A stretch of DNA of 61,599 bases from Bacteroidales bacterium (GTDB lineage Bacteria > Bacteroidota > Bacteroidia > Bacteroidales > P3), in contig JAFRRK010000018.1 of NCBI GenBank assembly GCA_017428115.1, positions 1 through 61,599 on the forward strand, written 5' to 3'. Position numbers and translations under genes: made by a program. Positions 43,866 through 54,125 of the stretch are shown here, one piece after another (position 1 is the first letter of the stretch; the number at the start of each line of letters is the position of its first letter). The notes under the pieces are model-generated. The model did no database searches and had not been told where the DNA came from. It saw nothing but the letters and a program-made list of their open reading frames with translations.

Positions 43866-45472
43866 AAAGAATCCCTCATACATTCACAATCGTTTTTGCG
43901 CTGATATTGCTGGCAGCGGTATGTACTTGGATTGTTCCGGCTGGCGAATTTGTTCGCGAAACTGTAACCATACAAAACGCTGACGGCGACACCTCTACAC
44001 GCGAGGTGGTACAGACAGGCTCGTTTCATTATGTTGAGCGTCAGCCCCAAACATGGCAGGTGTTCTCCTCGTTGTTTAATGGTTTTGTCGACAAGGCCGA
44101 CATCATCATATTTATTCTGATGGTGGGAGGTGCTTTCTGGATATTGAACAATAGTCATGCAATAGACGTGGGCGTAATGGCATTCTTGCGCCGTGTGCTG
44201 AAGCTAAACAAATACAACCTATTGCGCAAAATGGGTGTCGAGAATATAATCATTGCCCTGATTATGATTATGTTCAGCCTGTTTGGCGCAGTCTTCGGTA
44301 TGAGCGAGGAGACGATTGCTTTTGTCATTATCTTTGTGCCACTAGCCATCTCTATGGGATATGACTCAATTGTGGGGGTGTGTATGTGTTATGTGGCTGC
44401 ACATATAGGCTTTGCAGGTGCAATGCTTAACCCATTTACTATCGGTATCGCACAAGGGATTGCCGAACTGCCCATTTTTTCCGGACTTGAATATCGCTTT
44501 CTCTGCTGGATTATCCTTACAACCATTGGTATAGCTTTTGTCCTATGGTACGCCAACAGAGTTAAAAGCAATCCTGAACGGTCGCCAATGTACAAGTTGG
44601 ATGACTATTGGAGACAACGAGCTCAAGAGCAGCAGCAGAACCCGGTGGTATATCATTCGCCTACTGTGGGATGGGTAGTATATGGGCTATTGTCGGCGGT
44701 GATGGCAGTATGCGCTGTATTATTCCCGTCTACTACAATCGCCATTGGAGGAGGTGAATTGTCGCTCCCCTTACTGCCAATCTTGGCCGTGCTATTCGTT
44801 GTATCAGGATTCTTTCTATTGCACAAGTCGGTTCATTTCTTCATATTAGATATAATGTTATTTACTATCTGCTATTTGGTTGTGGGTGTTCTTGGCTACG
44901 GTTGGTATGTGATGGAGATTTCAGCACTGTTTTTAGCCATGGGTATTTGCAGTGGAATTGCCGACAAACAAAATGCCGATGACATAGCAAAACTATTCCT
45001 TGCCGGGTGCAAAGACATCCTTTCAGCAGCTTTAGTTGTCGGACTTGCAAGTGGTATTATTTTCATACTTAGGGACGGCAAGGTGATTGACACTATCTTG
45101 TATGGCTTAACCCGCTCGCTGGCAGAGACTGGCGAAGTGGCATCTGTGGGAGTGATGTATGTATTTCAGACACTCCTTAATCTAATCATGCCTAGCGGCT
45201 CTGCCAAGGCGGCCCTCACGATGCCCATCATGGCCCAGTTTGCAGATTTAATAAATGTAAGCCGACAAACCACAGTCCTGGCATTCCAATTTGGTGACGG
45301 TTTTACCAACATGATTACCCCCACAAGCGGAGTGCTAATTGCATGCATTGGGGTGGCAAAGATCCCTTATGCCACTTGGGTTAAATGGGTGTGGAAATTT
45401 ATCTTATCACTGATAATAATTGGTTTTCTGCTAATCCTTCCTACATTATTTATTCATTTTCCAGGTTTTTAA
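43862..45472 (+). CDS. YfcC family transporter
   Basis: A 536-residue membrane protein starting with GTG (GTGA overlap with the CYTH stop). About 12 hydrophobic segments are visible (for example FTIVFALILLAAVCTWIVPAG, IIFILMVGGAFWIL, LIMIMFSLFGAVFGMSEETIAF, IIGFLLILPTLFIHF). GMSEETIAF and the conserved NLIMPSGSAKAALTMPIMAQFADL place it in the YfcC/DcuC-like family (PF03606) of dicarboxylate or amino-acid carriers. The substrate is unknown. The M28 peptidase gene starts 4 bases later, so a peptide or amino-acid uptake link is possible. Confidence 0.9.
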   Translation: MKRIPHTFTIVFALILLAAVCTWIVPAGEFVRETVTIQNADGDTSTREVVQTGSFHYVERQPQTWQVFSSLFNGFVDKADIIIFILMVGGAFWILNNSHAIDVGVMAFLRRVLKLNKYNLLRKMGVENIIIALIMIMFSLFGAVFGMSEETIAFVIIFVPLAISMGYDSIVGVCMCYVAAHIGFAGAMLNPFTIGIAQGIAELPIFSGLEYRFLCWIILTTIGIAFVLWYANRVKSNPERSPMYKLDDYWRQRAQEQQQNPVVYHSPTVGWVVYGLLSAVMAVCAVLFPSTTIAIGGGELSLPLLPILAVLFVVSGFFLLHKSVHFFILDIMLFTICYLVVGVLGYGWYVMEISALFLAMGICSGIADKQNADDIAKLFLAGCKDILSAALVVGLASGIIFILRDGKVIDTILYGLTRSLAETGEVASVGVMYVFQTLLNLIMPSGSAKAALTMPIMAQFADLINVSRQTTVLAFQFGDGFTNMITPTSGVLIACIGVAKIPYATWVKWVWKFILSLIIIGFLLILPTLFIHFPGF

Positions 45473-45476
45473 TCAT

Positions 45477-46625
45477 ATGAAAAAGGCCCTTCTACTATTG
45501 TTTGCATCAATTATTGCAACAACCTCCCTCTATTCACAGGACTCTGTCTATGCTCGGCAAATCATCAAAGCACTCTCATCTTCAGACATGTATGGAAGAG
45601 GTGCCAGCTATCATGGCGACAGCATTGCAGCATCATTTCTTGCCAACGAGATGAAACGGCTTGGGGTCCTTCCTCTTCAAATAGACTATTTTCAACATTA
45701 TACATATAATTGCTATAGCCTAGAAGGCCCCATGTCGCTCAAAATTAATGGAACTGAACTAGAACCTTATACTCAATATCGCATATATTCCCCTGCCCGT
45801 CAGGCTACTCCTAGCAAACTCGACAAAGCCCCATGGAAAAAACAACTAAAAGATGGAACCTGGCTTATTGCAGTTATTCAACTTGACACCTATTCTCCCT
45901 GGGCTGTGAACACCGATCGTCCTGACCCTGTATGCATTGAAGTACTTGAAACTGCACTGCCCAAAAAAGTCAAGAAAGTGGAAGCCGACATTCCCATCCA
46001 TTATCGCCCTAATTATTTATCCCGCAATGTAGTAGGATATATTCCTGGAATTATCGACACAATGATCGTGTTCACCGCCCACTACGACCATTGTGGAACC
46101 ATGGGCGACGCTATTATATTCCCCGGAGCTCACGACAACGCCAGTGGCACAGCTGCTGTCATGGATATTGCTCGCATTGCCAGCCAAAAACAACCCTATT
46201 ATACAATTGTATTCATGTTGTTCAGCGGTGAAGAACTTGGTCTCAAAGGCTCAAAATACGCTGCAGAGAATCCTTTGATTGATTTCAACAAAGTAAAATT
46301 ACTTTGCAATATAGACATGTTCTGTGGTGGTGACGAAGGATTGATGGTCTTTAATGCCAATAGTGAGAAAACAAAACCTTACTTCGAACAACTCACAAAC
46401 CTAAATGAAGAGTACCATGCCGCACTTACCTTACGTCCTCGCGACAATGCCCCCAATAGCGACCATTACTGGTTCTCTAACTATTGCCCATCTCTCTTCA
46501 TTCTCACTATGGGCCAACCTTATGGTGGTTACCATGACCCATACGACACCTGCGAAGGCTGTGGATTAAAACACTACAACAACTTTTTATCCCTCATACT
46601 TCGTCTTACCAACATCATTCCTTAG
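45477..46625 (+). CDS. Secreted M28 family metallopeptidase
   Basis: A 382-residue zinc peptidase with signal MKKALLLLFASIIATTSLYSQ. The two-metal M28 site is complete: TAHYDHCG (first His/Asp), GAHDNASGTAAVMDIA (bridging Asp), FSGEELGLKGS (catalytic Glu pair), NIDM and SDHYWF (last His). Family members are aminopeptidases or glutaminyl cyclases; WD-type cyclase residues were not decided. It is probably periplasmic or outer-membrane associated. It starts 4 bases after the YfcC transporter gene, suggesting co-expression for peptide use. Confidence 0.9.
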   Translation: MKKALLLLFASIIATTSLYSQDSVYARQIIKALSSSDMYGRGASYHGDSIAASFLANEMKRLGVLPLQIDYFQHYTYNCYSLEGPMSLKINGTELEPYTQYRIYSPARQATPSKLDKAPWKKQLKDGTWLIAVIQLDTYSPWAVNTDRPDPVCIEVLETALPKKVKKVEADIPIHYRPNYLSRNVVGYIPGIIDTMIVFTAHYDHCGTMGDAIIFPGAHDNASGTAAVMDIARIASQKQPYYTIVFMLFSGEELGLKGSKYAAENPLIDFNKVKLLCNIDMFCGGDEGLMVFNANSEKTKPYFEQLTNLNEEYHAALTLRPRDNAPNSDHYWFSNYCPSLFILTMGQPYGGYHDPYDTCEGCGLKHYNNFLSLILRLTNIIP

Positions 46626-46641
46626 ACACTATATCTATTGG

Positions 46642-46696
46642 GCTCTTTTGTAACAAATTACTGATTTCAACAGCCTAGAAGAAGCTGTATTTCTAG
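46642..46696 (+). mobile_element. Truncated left end of the MITE-like element (copy D)
   Basis: GCTCTTTTG at 46642 followed by ACTGATTTC and CAGCCTAGAAGAAGCTG matches the left end of copies A and B, then stops where copy A begins at 46697. This looks like a degenerate copy cut by, or next to, a later insertion. Confidence 0.6.
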
Positions 46697-46947
46697 GCTC
46701 TAGTTTGATAAAAGACTGATTTTTTACAGCCTCGAAGAGGCTGAATCTCAATAACCCCGCACAAACGGGAATGGGGTCGCGACCGAAAGGGCGCAACCCT
46801 GTCCCGTATGGAATGGGGTCGCGACCGAAAGGGCGCAACCTCATTCCCGTGCCTTGTGGGGTCAAAGAAACCCCTACAATTCTGCGTCTCAAAGAGACGC
46901 GACATTGGGACATATTGTCAAAAATCAGTCATACTTTATACTTGAGC
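46697..46947 (+). mobile_element. MITE-like element, copy A (251 bp)
   Basis: Imperfect 28-bp terminal inverted repeats (46697-46724 and 46920-46947) begin GCTC and end in the GACTGATTTTT core. Subterminal hairpins are CAGCCTC-gaa-GAGGCTG and GCGTCTC-aaa-GAGACGC. The centre holds two tandem units of about 40 bp, each with the palindrome GGTCGCGACC, within an outer ACGGGAAT/ATTCCCGT stem. Copy B (57761-58010) is nearly identical; copy C has a different centre. No transposase is encoded. The remainder of the gap 46626-47092 holds no gene. Confidence 0.8.
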
Positions 46948-47042
46948 GTATTTCTATAATGCTACGGAAGACGAGAGCAGTGCTAGTGGATCAACATATT
47001 CTACTTACTACTTTACATAACGTGCCTACTCGAACAAAACAA

Positions 47043-47069
47043 AAGCCGTCTTAACAATGAAGACGGCTT
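47043..47069. terminator. Bidirectional terminator after the TPR gene downstream of gyrA
   Basis: AAGCCGTCTT (47043-47052) and AAGACGGCTT (47060-47069) form a perfect 10-bp stem. T-tracts follow in both directions, so it can stop the minus-strand gyrA-TPR transcript and plus-strand read-through from the M28 gene. Confidence 0.85.
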
Positions 47070-47092
47070 GATTTTTTTTAATGAATACTCAA

Positions 47093-48319
47093 TTAATCTT
47101 GAGCCGCTTTTTCTAGTTCATCAATTCTAGCCTTAATTGGCTTCAGTTCATCGTACATCTCCAAACGAGCGTACACAGTGTTGAGAGCATGCAGACATTG
47201 ATGCAAATTCTTGCGATTAGCGCTTTGACCATCGGCATCCATATTGTCTATGAAAGATATAGCATTGTTGAAGTAAGGAATTGATTGACGGAATAAATCC
47301 AAGCATTCACCCATCAACTTATCATACAAACCCGTCTCATCAGTTGGAGGAACATTATTGGCATCAGTCAGCTTGTCAACAGCACGATTGTAGAACATCT
47401 TGCCCATGCCATAGTTTGCCACAAACTGGTTGGGTAAAGTTTGCAACGATTCTTTATAACGTTGCTCAGCTTTCTCAAAGTCGCTCACACTCTCATATGT
47501 TGCACCTGCAGCAGCCAACAGACTTGCATGTAGCTCGGGCTTGTCGACTGTCTTCTCCAATGCTTTCTGAATCTCAGCATTACCCTGTTCCATATTGCCT
47601 TTCATCAGATAAGCCTCAGCCATCATCATATTTGCGTTATAGTCATCCTTACACGACTTAACATAATTCTGAGCCAGCTTCAGGGCCTCGTTAGTGTCGC
47701 CAGCCGACTTATACATGTCAAACAGAGTTCTGTAAACCAAGTTCTCCTTAGTCCTAGTACGCACCAGCGGTTTGAAATATTTCATCACAGCCTCGTTGTT
47801 GTGGGCATTCATAGCAGCCTTGCCAGCCATCAGGTATGATTCGGCAGCGTACTCTCTTTTGCCACACTCATTGAAAATGCGCACCGACTCCTCGCTCAGA
47901 GCCATGCATTCATCCCAATTCTGCTTCTGAAAAGCCGCAACAGCCTTCTTGTAATACTCGTTACCCACAAAACTCAAAATTGTGTTGTTTCCCTCTGCAT
48001 ACTCCTTTTCAGTGTCAAGATCCTTGCAGCGCAGTGCAGCCTCCTTGCTCTTCACCAGCCAGTCTGCATCCAAATCCTTGTACTTCGAACGGGGCTTCTC
48101 AGCCTCGCCGCCAATCGAGCTGTAAATCAGACCGGCATAGTACCATGTCTTAGCATCGTTCTTTGTCTGCTCATGCTCACAAGCAGCGTCAATCAATTTC
48201 TTTGCTTTGTCCAAGTAGCCACGATTCTGTGCCTCACGTGCGCTCGACACGTTCAGTGACTGTGCGCTGACTGCGTAGCCCATAACCACGAGTGCCAGCA
48301 TTAATGCAATTTTCTTCAT
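47093..48319 (-). CDS. Exported TPR protein downstream of gyrA
   Basis: A 408-residue protein with signal MKKIALMLALVVMGYAVSAQ and TPR repeats throughout (AREAQNRGYLDKAKKLIDAA, AVAAFQKQNWDECMALSEESVRIFNECG, YVKSCKDDYNANMMMAEAYLMKGNMEQGNAEIQKALE, FEKAEQRYKESLQTLPNQFVANYGMG). It is likely periplasmic. A TPR gene just after gyrA is common in Bacteroidetes, but its job is unknown. It lies 71 bases after gyrA on the same strand, with no separate promoter seen. Confidence 0.87.
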   Translation of the reverse strand: MKKIALMLALVVMGYAVSAQSLNVSSAREAQNRGYLDKAKKLIDAACEHEQTKNDAKTWYYAGLIYSSIGGEAEKPRSKYKDLDADWLVKSKEAALRCKDLDTEKEYAEGNNTILSFVGNEYYKKAVAAFQKQNWDECMALSEESVRIFNECGKREYAAESYLMAGKAAMNAHNNEAVMKYFKPLVRTRTKENLVYRTLFDMYKSAGDTNEALKLAQNYVKSCKDDYNANMMMAEAYLMKGNMEQGNAEIQKALEKTVDKPELHASLLAAAGATYESVSDFEKAEQRYKESLQTLPNQFVANYGMGKMFYNRAVDKLTDANNVPPTDETGLYDKLMGECLDLFRQSIPYFNNAISFIDNMDADGQSANRKNLHQCLHALNTVYARLEMYDELKPIKARIDELEKAAQD

Positions 48320-48390
48320 TTTATTGAGTTTTTTAAGTTTTGATTTACTATTTTGTATGCTTATATGTTAATTAATTGCACACCCTCGCA

Positions 48391-50922
48391 CTATTGGTTG
48401 TCCGATGGCGTTTCATTATTATTATTAATCTCATCGTTGCCAGACTGTTCCGACACATCAACCGAGTCCTCCTCTTCATTGTCGGTCGGCACTTTGGTGA
48501 TAGAAGCGATATAATCCTTACCTCTTAGATTAATAAGTTTCACGCCCTGAGTATTGCGTCCCATCACGCGCAGCTCACTAATCTTCATACGGATAGTAAT
48601 GCCTGAACGGTTGATAATCATCAGGTCCTCCTCATCGTTCACATTGGTCAGTGCTATGATGCCACCCGTCTTGTCAGTCACCTTCATCGTCATTACACCC
48701 TTTCCTCCACGGTGTGTCTTGCGATAGACCTTCAAATCCGAACGCTTGCCATAGCCGTTTTCACTCACCACCAGTATATTCTCATTCTCGTCGTTAGAGG
48801 TAAGCATCCCTATCACACAGTCACCTTCAGGCTCCAACGTAATACCCTTCACACCCGAAGCCCCACGGCTCATGCCACGGAACTGTTCCTCGTCGCAGCG
48901 CATCACCTTACCCTTCTTCGACGCAATCAATATCTCACTCTTGCCGTCGGTCAGCTGTGCGCCAATCAGTTCGTCGCCCTCCCTGATACCCACGGCGATA
49001 ATACCATTGGTTCGTGGACGTGAATAATTCACCAACGCAGTCTTCTTCACAATGCCGTTCTTCGTACACATCACAATGTAGTGATTGTTCAAGTATTCAG
49101 GGTCAGACAAATTAGTCACATTCACATAGGCCTTCACCTTGTCATCTGGCTCAATATTGATCATATTCAATATCGGACGGCCTTTGGCGTTCTTCTCACC
49201 CTCAGGCACCTCAAAGGCGCGCATCCAATAACAGCGGCCCTTCTCGGTAAAGAACAACAGATAGTTGTGGTTGGTACACATAAATATATGCTCCACAAAA
49301 TCCTCGCTGCGCACCGAGCTACCCTTCGAACCCACACCCCCACGGGTCTGTGCTCTATACTCGTTCAAAGGTGTGCGCTTCACATAGCCCATATGCGATA
49401 TAGTGATCACCACCTCGTCGTCCGGAATGGTATCCTCAATACGGAAGTTCGAAGCCTCATAACGAATGGCTGTGCGCCGCTCGTCGCCATACTTGTCGCG
49501 TATCTCCACCAGCTCGCCCTTTATCACCTCCATCAGCACTTTCCTATCGCCCAAAATCTCCTTGCAACGAGCTATAAAGCGTATCTTCTCGTCATACTCG
49601 TCCTGCAACTTCTGACGCTCCATGCCCGTCAGCTGACGCAGACGCATCTCAACAATAGCCTGCGCCTGCAACTCGCTAAACTGCCATGTGTCCATCAACC
49701 CCTGCTTCGCCTCCTCTACCGACTTCGACCGCTTAATCAGCTGTATAATCTCGTCGATAATATCAATCGCTCGCAGAAAACCTTCCAACAGATGGGCGCG
49801 ACGCTCCGCCTCTGCCATCTCAAACTTAGTGCGCCGTGTCACCACCTCCTCGCGATGATCCACAAAATTCTGTATCAAATCCTTCAAGTTCAACAGCATG
49901 GGACGCCCATGCACCAAAGCGATATTGTTTACCGCAAACGAACTCTGCAGCTCGCTCAGCTGGAACAACTTGTTCAATATCACGTTAGGCACTACATCGT
50001 GGCGCAACATATACACCACCCTTATGCCCTCCTTGTCCGACTCGTCGCGTATGTCGGTGATGCCAACAATCTTTCCGTCCTTCACCAGCTGGGCCTGACG
50101 CTTAATCATCTCACTCTTATTCACACCATAAGGTATCGTGTGGGCCACAATGATGTTGCGTCCCTTATTGTCCACATCGATAGAGGTGTCGGCCCTCAAC
50201 ACCACGCTGCCGCGCCCCGTAGTATAGGCGTCGCGCACACCATTGTAGCCATATATCGTCCCACCGCCAGGAAAGTCAGGAGCCTTCACATACTGCATCA
50301 ACTCCTCCACCGTTATATCATTATTATCTATATACGCAATGCAGCCGTCCAACACCTCGCGCAAGTTATGCGTGGGCATATTCGTGGCCATACCCACCGC
50401 AATACCGTTCGAGCCGTTCACCAACAAGTTGGGAACACGTGCAGGCAGCACCGTGGGCTCCTCGCGCTCGTTGGTATAGTTGGGCATCATATCTACCGTA
50501 TCCTTTTTGATGTCCATCAGCATCTCGTTGGCTATCTGCTCCATGCGGCACTCGGTATAACGCATGGCCGCAGGGCTGTCGCCATCTATGCTACCAAAGT
50601 TTCCCTGTCCGTCCACCAATGGATACCGCATATTCCACGGCTGCGCCATGCGCACCATGGCATAATAAACCGACGAGTCGCCATGTGGGTGATACTGTCC
50701 CAGCACCTCGCCCACCACTGTGGCCGACTTACGATATGCCGTATTATAAAACATTCCCATGTCGTTCATGGCGTACAGTATACGACGCTGCACCGGCTTC
50801 AAACCATCCCTGACATCGGGCAACACACGCGACACGATAACCGACATAGCATAGTCTATATATGCCGTCTTCATGGTGGTTTCTATGTCGACACGCGTAA
50901 TTTTTTCGTTCTCAGAATTCAT
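48391..50922 (-). CDS. gyrA: DNA gyrase subunit A
   Basis: Breaks and rejoins DNA in the type II topoisomerase reaction. The 843-residue protein has the winged-helix region with [31 protein letters not shown], the catalytic Tyr in [10 protein letters not shown], the tower and coiled-coil domains, and a C-terminal beta-pinwheel with the GyrA-box region [10 protein letters not shown]. In the quinolone-resistance region, residue numbering coincides with E. coli: Ser is kept at 83 but residue 87 is Tyr instead of the usual Asp. The acidic C-terminal tail is normal. A minus-strand promoter lies at 50987-50994. Confidence 0.98.
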   Translation of the reverse strand: MNSENEKITRVDIETTMKTAYIDYAMSVIVSRVLPDVRDGLKPVQRRILYAMNDMGMFYNTAYRKSATVVGEVLGQYHPHGDSSVYYAMVRMAQPWNMRYPLVDGQGNFGSIDGDSPAAMRYTECRMEQIANEMLMDIKKDTVDMMPNYTNEREEPTVLPARVPNLLVNGSNGIAVGMATNMPTHNLREVLDGCIAYIDNNDITVEELMQYVKAPDFPGGGTIYGYNGVRDAYTTGRGSVVLRADTSIDVDNKGRNIIVAHTIPYGVNKSEMIKRQAQLVKDGKIVGITDIRDESDKEGIRVVYMLRHDVVPNVILNKLFQLSELQSSFAVNNIALVHGRPMLLNLKDLIQNFVDHREEVVTRRTKFEMAEAERRAHLLEGFLRAIDIIDEIIQLIKRSKSVEEAKQGLMDTWQFSELQAQAIVEMRLRQLTGMERQKLQDEYDEKIRFIARCKEILGDRKVLMEVIKGELVEIRDKYGDERRTAIRYEASNFRIEDTIPDDEVVITISHMGYVKRTPLNEYRAQTRGGVGSKGSSVRSEDFVEHIFMCTNHNYLLFFTEKGRCYWMRAFEVPEGEKNAKGRPILNMINIEPDDKVKAYVNVTNLSDPEYLNNHYIVMCTKNGIVKKTALVNYSRPRTNGIIAVGIREGDELIGAQLTDGKSEILIASKKGKVMRCDEEQFRGMSRGASGVKGITLEPEGDCVIGMLTSNDENENILVVSENGYGKRSDLKVYRKTHRGGKGVMTMKVTDKTGGIIALTNVNDEEDLMIINRSGITIRMKISELRVMGRNTQGVKLINLRGKDYIASITKVPTDNEEEDSVDVSEQSGNDEINNNNETPSDNQ

Positions 50923-50986
50923 CTTCTATCTATTATGTTATTGTATTTCAATTACAAAAGGCTCATTGTATTTTCAAAACGAATTA

Positions 50987-50994
50987 CAAAGATA
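50987..50994 (-). promoter_or_regulatory. Minus-strand -7 element for gyrA
   Basis: CAAAGATA reads TATCTTTG on the minus strand, an exact TAnnTTTG, 64 bases upstream of the gyrA start. Confidence 0.65.
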
Positions 50995-51430
50995 CGTTTT
51001 TTTTTCCACATAACAGCCATTTTTCATCACTCTTTTTTTAACACCTCTGCGCCTCCCCCGCGCTCGCCAATCCCCGTCCCCTCCATTCTCCCCATCCGCC
51101 TCCTGGCCTTGGCTCCCCTGCCCTACCCCTGACGCCACTTCCATGCAGCCTCGCGCCACAATCTCATCTCCGCTCTTCCTCCGTTCATCATCCGCTCCAT
51201 CGCCGTCACACACAGCGGCAAACAACCGCCCCCTCAGCACCGAAAGACAGCAACCAATACCCATCGGCAACAAATCTCAAAAATCGGCATATTCAAACAC
51301 TATTCTACACCTTATATCAATAGCCCCCACCCGAATGGCGAACTGTATTAACAAACTAGCCGGCAATATTTTAACCGTCACATGTTAATAATAATCTTAG
51401 CCATATACTATCTATTCATTCAAAATGTAG
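50995..51430. other. Divergent gyrA-clpC intergenic region with strand-skewed composition
   Basis: No gene is supported. From about 51041 to 51263 the plus strand is unusually rich in C and T and poor in G, unlike the AT-rich gaps elsewhere. Openings here lack family features. Confidence 0.5.
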
Positions 51431-51438
51431 TATTTTTG
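51431..51438 (+). promoter_or_regulatory. -7 element for clpC
   Basis: TATTTTTG matches TAnnTTTG and lies 18 bases before the chosen clpC start at 51457. It would be inside the coding region if the upstream ATG at 51382 were used, which supports the downstream start. Confidence 0.65.
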
Positions 51439-51456
51439 CATTTCATTTCAATTTAT

Positions 51457-54096
51457 ATGAATCCGAAACTCACACAACACGCACAACAATCAATCAGCAA
51501 TAGCCGCGACGAGGCTATCCGATTGAAAAACGGAGCCATAGGCGTAGAACACCTTTTCCTCGGCATCTTAAGAGAGGCCGACTGCTCGGCAGTGAAAATG
51601 CTGCAACAGCTGGGTGTAGACCTGCAGGCCGTCAGACAACGCATCGAATCTACCGTTGGACAGATGGACAGCGATGTCCGCTACACTAACGACAGCGAGA
51701 TTCCGATGTTGCGCCAATGCGAGAAAATACTGCGACTCAGCTTCTTGGAAAGCACACGCCTCAAGTCGCAGGAGATACACACCGTCCACATTGTCCTTGC
51801 CATACTTCAAGAACAGGAAAACCTTGTTGCACAACTACTCACCCAACAAGGCGTAACTCTTGAAAAATGTGTCGGCTACCTCAACCAGCAGGGCATCATC
51901 CCCCCATCGGCCTCTGCCGCCGACTACACCTCCCCCCTACCCGATTTCAAGGCCCAGACCAGCGAGGACGACAACGACGACATCTACGCCGACCCCGACG
52001 ACGACACCCCGCACTCCACTGGCAGGTACAGCTCTGCCAGCGCCAACAAATCCGACGGCAAGACCCCCGCACTGGAGAATTTCGGTCGCGACCTCACCCA
52101 GTTGGCCATGGAGGGCAAGCTCGACCCCATCGTAGGCCGTGAAAAAGAACTGGAGCGCATCGCCCAAATTCTCTCGCGCCGCAAGAAAAACAACCCCATC
52201 CTCATAGGCGAACCCGGCGTGGGCAAAAGCGCCATCGCCGAAGGCTTGGCTTTGCGCATTGTCGAATGCCGCGTGCCTCGCACCTTGTTCGACAAACGTG
52301 TCATCTCGCTCGACCTAGCCTCACTGGTGGCCGGCACCAAATACCGCGGCCAGTTCGAAGAGCGCATGAAAGCCATACTGAACGAATTGGAGAAAAACCC
52401 CGACATCATACTGTTTATCGACGAGATACACACCATCGTAGGTGCCGGAAGCGCCAGCGGTTCGCTTGATGCTTCCAACATGTTTAAGCCCGCCTTAGCC
52501 CGGGGCGAAATACAATGCATCGGCACCACAACCCTCGACGAATACCGACAATATATCGAGAAAGACGGGGCTCTCGAACGTCGTTTCCAAAAAGTGCTGG
52601 TTGAAGCCACCACCCCCGAGGAGACTTTGTCAATACTCCGCAATATCAAGTCAAAATACGAAGAACACCACCTGGTGCAATACACCGAGGAGGCCCTCAA
52701 GGCTTGTGTGGCACTTACCGAACGCTACGTGAGCGACCGCCTGCTGCCCGACAAGGCCATCGACGCTCTCGACGAGGCTGGCGCCAGAGTACGTATAGCA
52801 CATGTTGAAGTACCCAAGGATATATTGCTGCTCGAGAACAAGATAACCGAGGTCGAACGATTGAAGAAAGAGGTCTTGGCCAACAAGATGTATAACGAGG
52901 CTGCCGAGTATCGCGACCAAGAACGCCAACTGCGCGAGCGTCTTGCCGAACGCAAGGAAAATTGGGAAAAAGAAGAACGCGAAAAACATGTCGCCGTTAC
53001 CGACCAAGATGTGGCCGAAGTGGTGGCCATGATGACCGGAGTGCCCGTGCAAAGAATAGCCGAGAACGAGGGCAACCGCCTGCTAGTGATGGAAAACGAA
53101 CTGCAAAACTCGGTTGTTGGCCAAGACGAGGCTGTGCGCCAAATATCTAAAGCCATTCGCCGCAACCGTGCCGGACTGAAAGACCCCAACCGACCCATAG
53201 GCTCCTTTATTTTTGTTGGCCCCACTGGCGTGGGAAAAACCTATCTGACCAAGGTTTTGGCTAAGTATCTCTTCGACAGCGAGGCCAATATGATACGCAT
53301 CGACATGAGCGAATATATGGAAAAATTTGCCGTGTCGCGTCTTATCGGCGCTCCTCCAGGATATGTGGGATACGAGGAGGGCGGACAGCTCACCGAGAAG
53401 GTTCGCCGCAAACCTTACTCAATTGTGCTTCTTGATGAAATCGAAAAGGCTCACCCCGACGTGTTTAATGTGCTTCTGCAAGTGCTTGACGACGGTCAGC
53501 TAACCGATGGTCTTGGCCGTAAGGTTGACTTCAAGAATACCATCATCATTATGACTTCAAACATTGGCACGCGCCAACTCAAAGATTTTGGCACCGGTGT
53601 GGGCTTCAACACCGCCGCCCGCGAGGCTGAACGCTCTGCTATGGAACGCTCTGTTATAGAAAAAGAGTTGAAAAAGAAGTTCGCGCCTGAGTTTTTAAAC
53701 AGAATCGACGATGTGGTATATTTTAATAGCCTACAACGTTCTGACATACACAAGATTATAGACATTGAACTAAAGGGATTATTTAAGCGCGTGAAGGGTA
53801 TGGGATTCGGCATTGACATTGACGATAAGGCCAAAGACTTCATCCTAAAGAAAGGCTGGGATGAGCAATATGGTGCCCGCCCACTGAAACGGGCCATTCA
53901 GCACTATATTGAAGATGACCTGGCCGATGAGATTATCAAGGCCGACATCCTGCCTGGCGACATCATTCACATCACTACTACCGATACTGATAACGACATG
54001 GAGCAGAAACTGACTTTTGAGATCGAAAAAGGGACTACCAGCCAGCAGCTTGAGGCCGAATTAAATCCCAACATCCATCAGCCGGCAGAAGCCTGA
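51457..54096 (+). CDS. clpC: ATP-dependent Clp protease ATP-binding subunit ClpC
   Basis: AAA+ unfoldase that feeds ClpP or disaggregates proteins. The start MNPKLTQHAQQSISNSRDEA gives 879 residues; the longer opening from 51382 is hydrophobic and overlaps the promoter. Domains: Clp_N repeats (1-150), an acidic linker (EDDNDDIYADPDDDTPH), AAA1 with GEPGVGKSAIAEGLA and FIDEIHTIVGAG, a UVR-like coiled coil (YNEAAEYRDQERQLRERL), AAA2 with GPTGVGKTYLTKVL and LLDEIEKAHPDVF, then the D2-small domain. It is divergent from gyrA and closed by a bidirectional terminator. Confidence 0.95.
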   Translation: MNPKLTQHAQQSISNSRDEAIRLKNGAIGVEHLFLGILREADCSAVKMLQQLGVDLQAVRQRIESTVGQMDSDVRYTNDSEIPMLRQCEKILRLSFLESTRLKSQEIHTVHIVLAILQEQENLVAQLLTQQGVTLEKCVGYLNQQGIIPPSASAADYTSPLPDFKAQTSEDDNDDIYADPDDDTPHSTGRYSSASANKSDGKTPALENFGRDLTQLAMEGKLDPIVGREKELERIAQILSRRKKNNPILIGEPGVGKSAIAEGLALRIVECRVPRTLFDKRVISLDLASLVAGTKYRGQFEERMKAILNELEKNPDIILFIDEIHTIVGAGSASGSLDASNMFKPALARGEIQCIGTTTLDEYRQYIEKDGALERRFQKVLVEATTPEETLSILRNIKSKYEEHHLVQYTEEALKACVALTERYVSDRLLPDKAIDALDEAGARVRIAHVEVPKDILLLENKITEVERLKKEVLANKMYNEAAEYRDQERQLRERLAERKENWEKEEREKHVAVTDQDVAEVVAMMTGVPVQRIAENEGNRLLVMENELQNSVVGQDEAVRQISKAIRRNRAGLKDPNRPIGSFIFVGPTGVGKTYLTKVLAKYLFDSEANMIRIDMSEYMEKFAVSRLIGAPPGYVGYEEGGQLTEKVRRKPYSIVLLDEIEKAHPDVFNVLLQVLDDGQLTDGLGRKVDFKNTIIIMTSNIGTRQLKDFGTGVGFNTAAREAERSAMERSVIEKELKKKFAPEFLNRIDDVVYFNSLQRSDIHKIIDIELKGLFKRVKGMGFGIDIDDKAKDFILKKGWDEQYGARPLKRAIQHYIEDDLADEIIKADILPGDIIHITTTDTDNDMEQKLTFEIEKGTTSQQLEAELNPNIHQPAEA

Positions 54097-54125
54097 CCCC
54101 TTTTTACCATAGTTTGGCAATAATA

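Noticed and set aside
49081-51132. 683-residue reading frame antisense to gyrA
   Set aside because: The translation is His/Leu/Ile-rich without domains and follows from codon bias of gyrA.
50974-51273. 99-residue minus-strand reading frame in the gyrA-clpC gap
   Set aside because: Gly/Asp/Arg-rich low-complexity translation, overlaps the gyrA promoter and has no family features.
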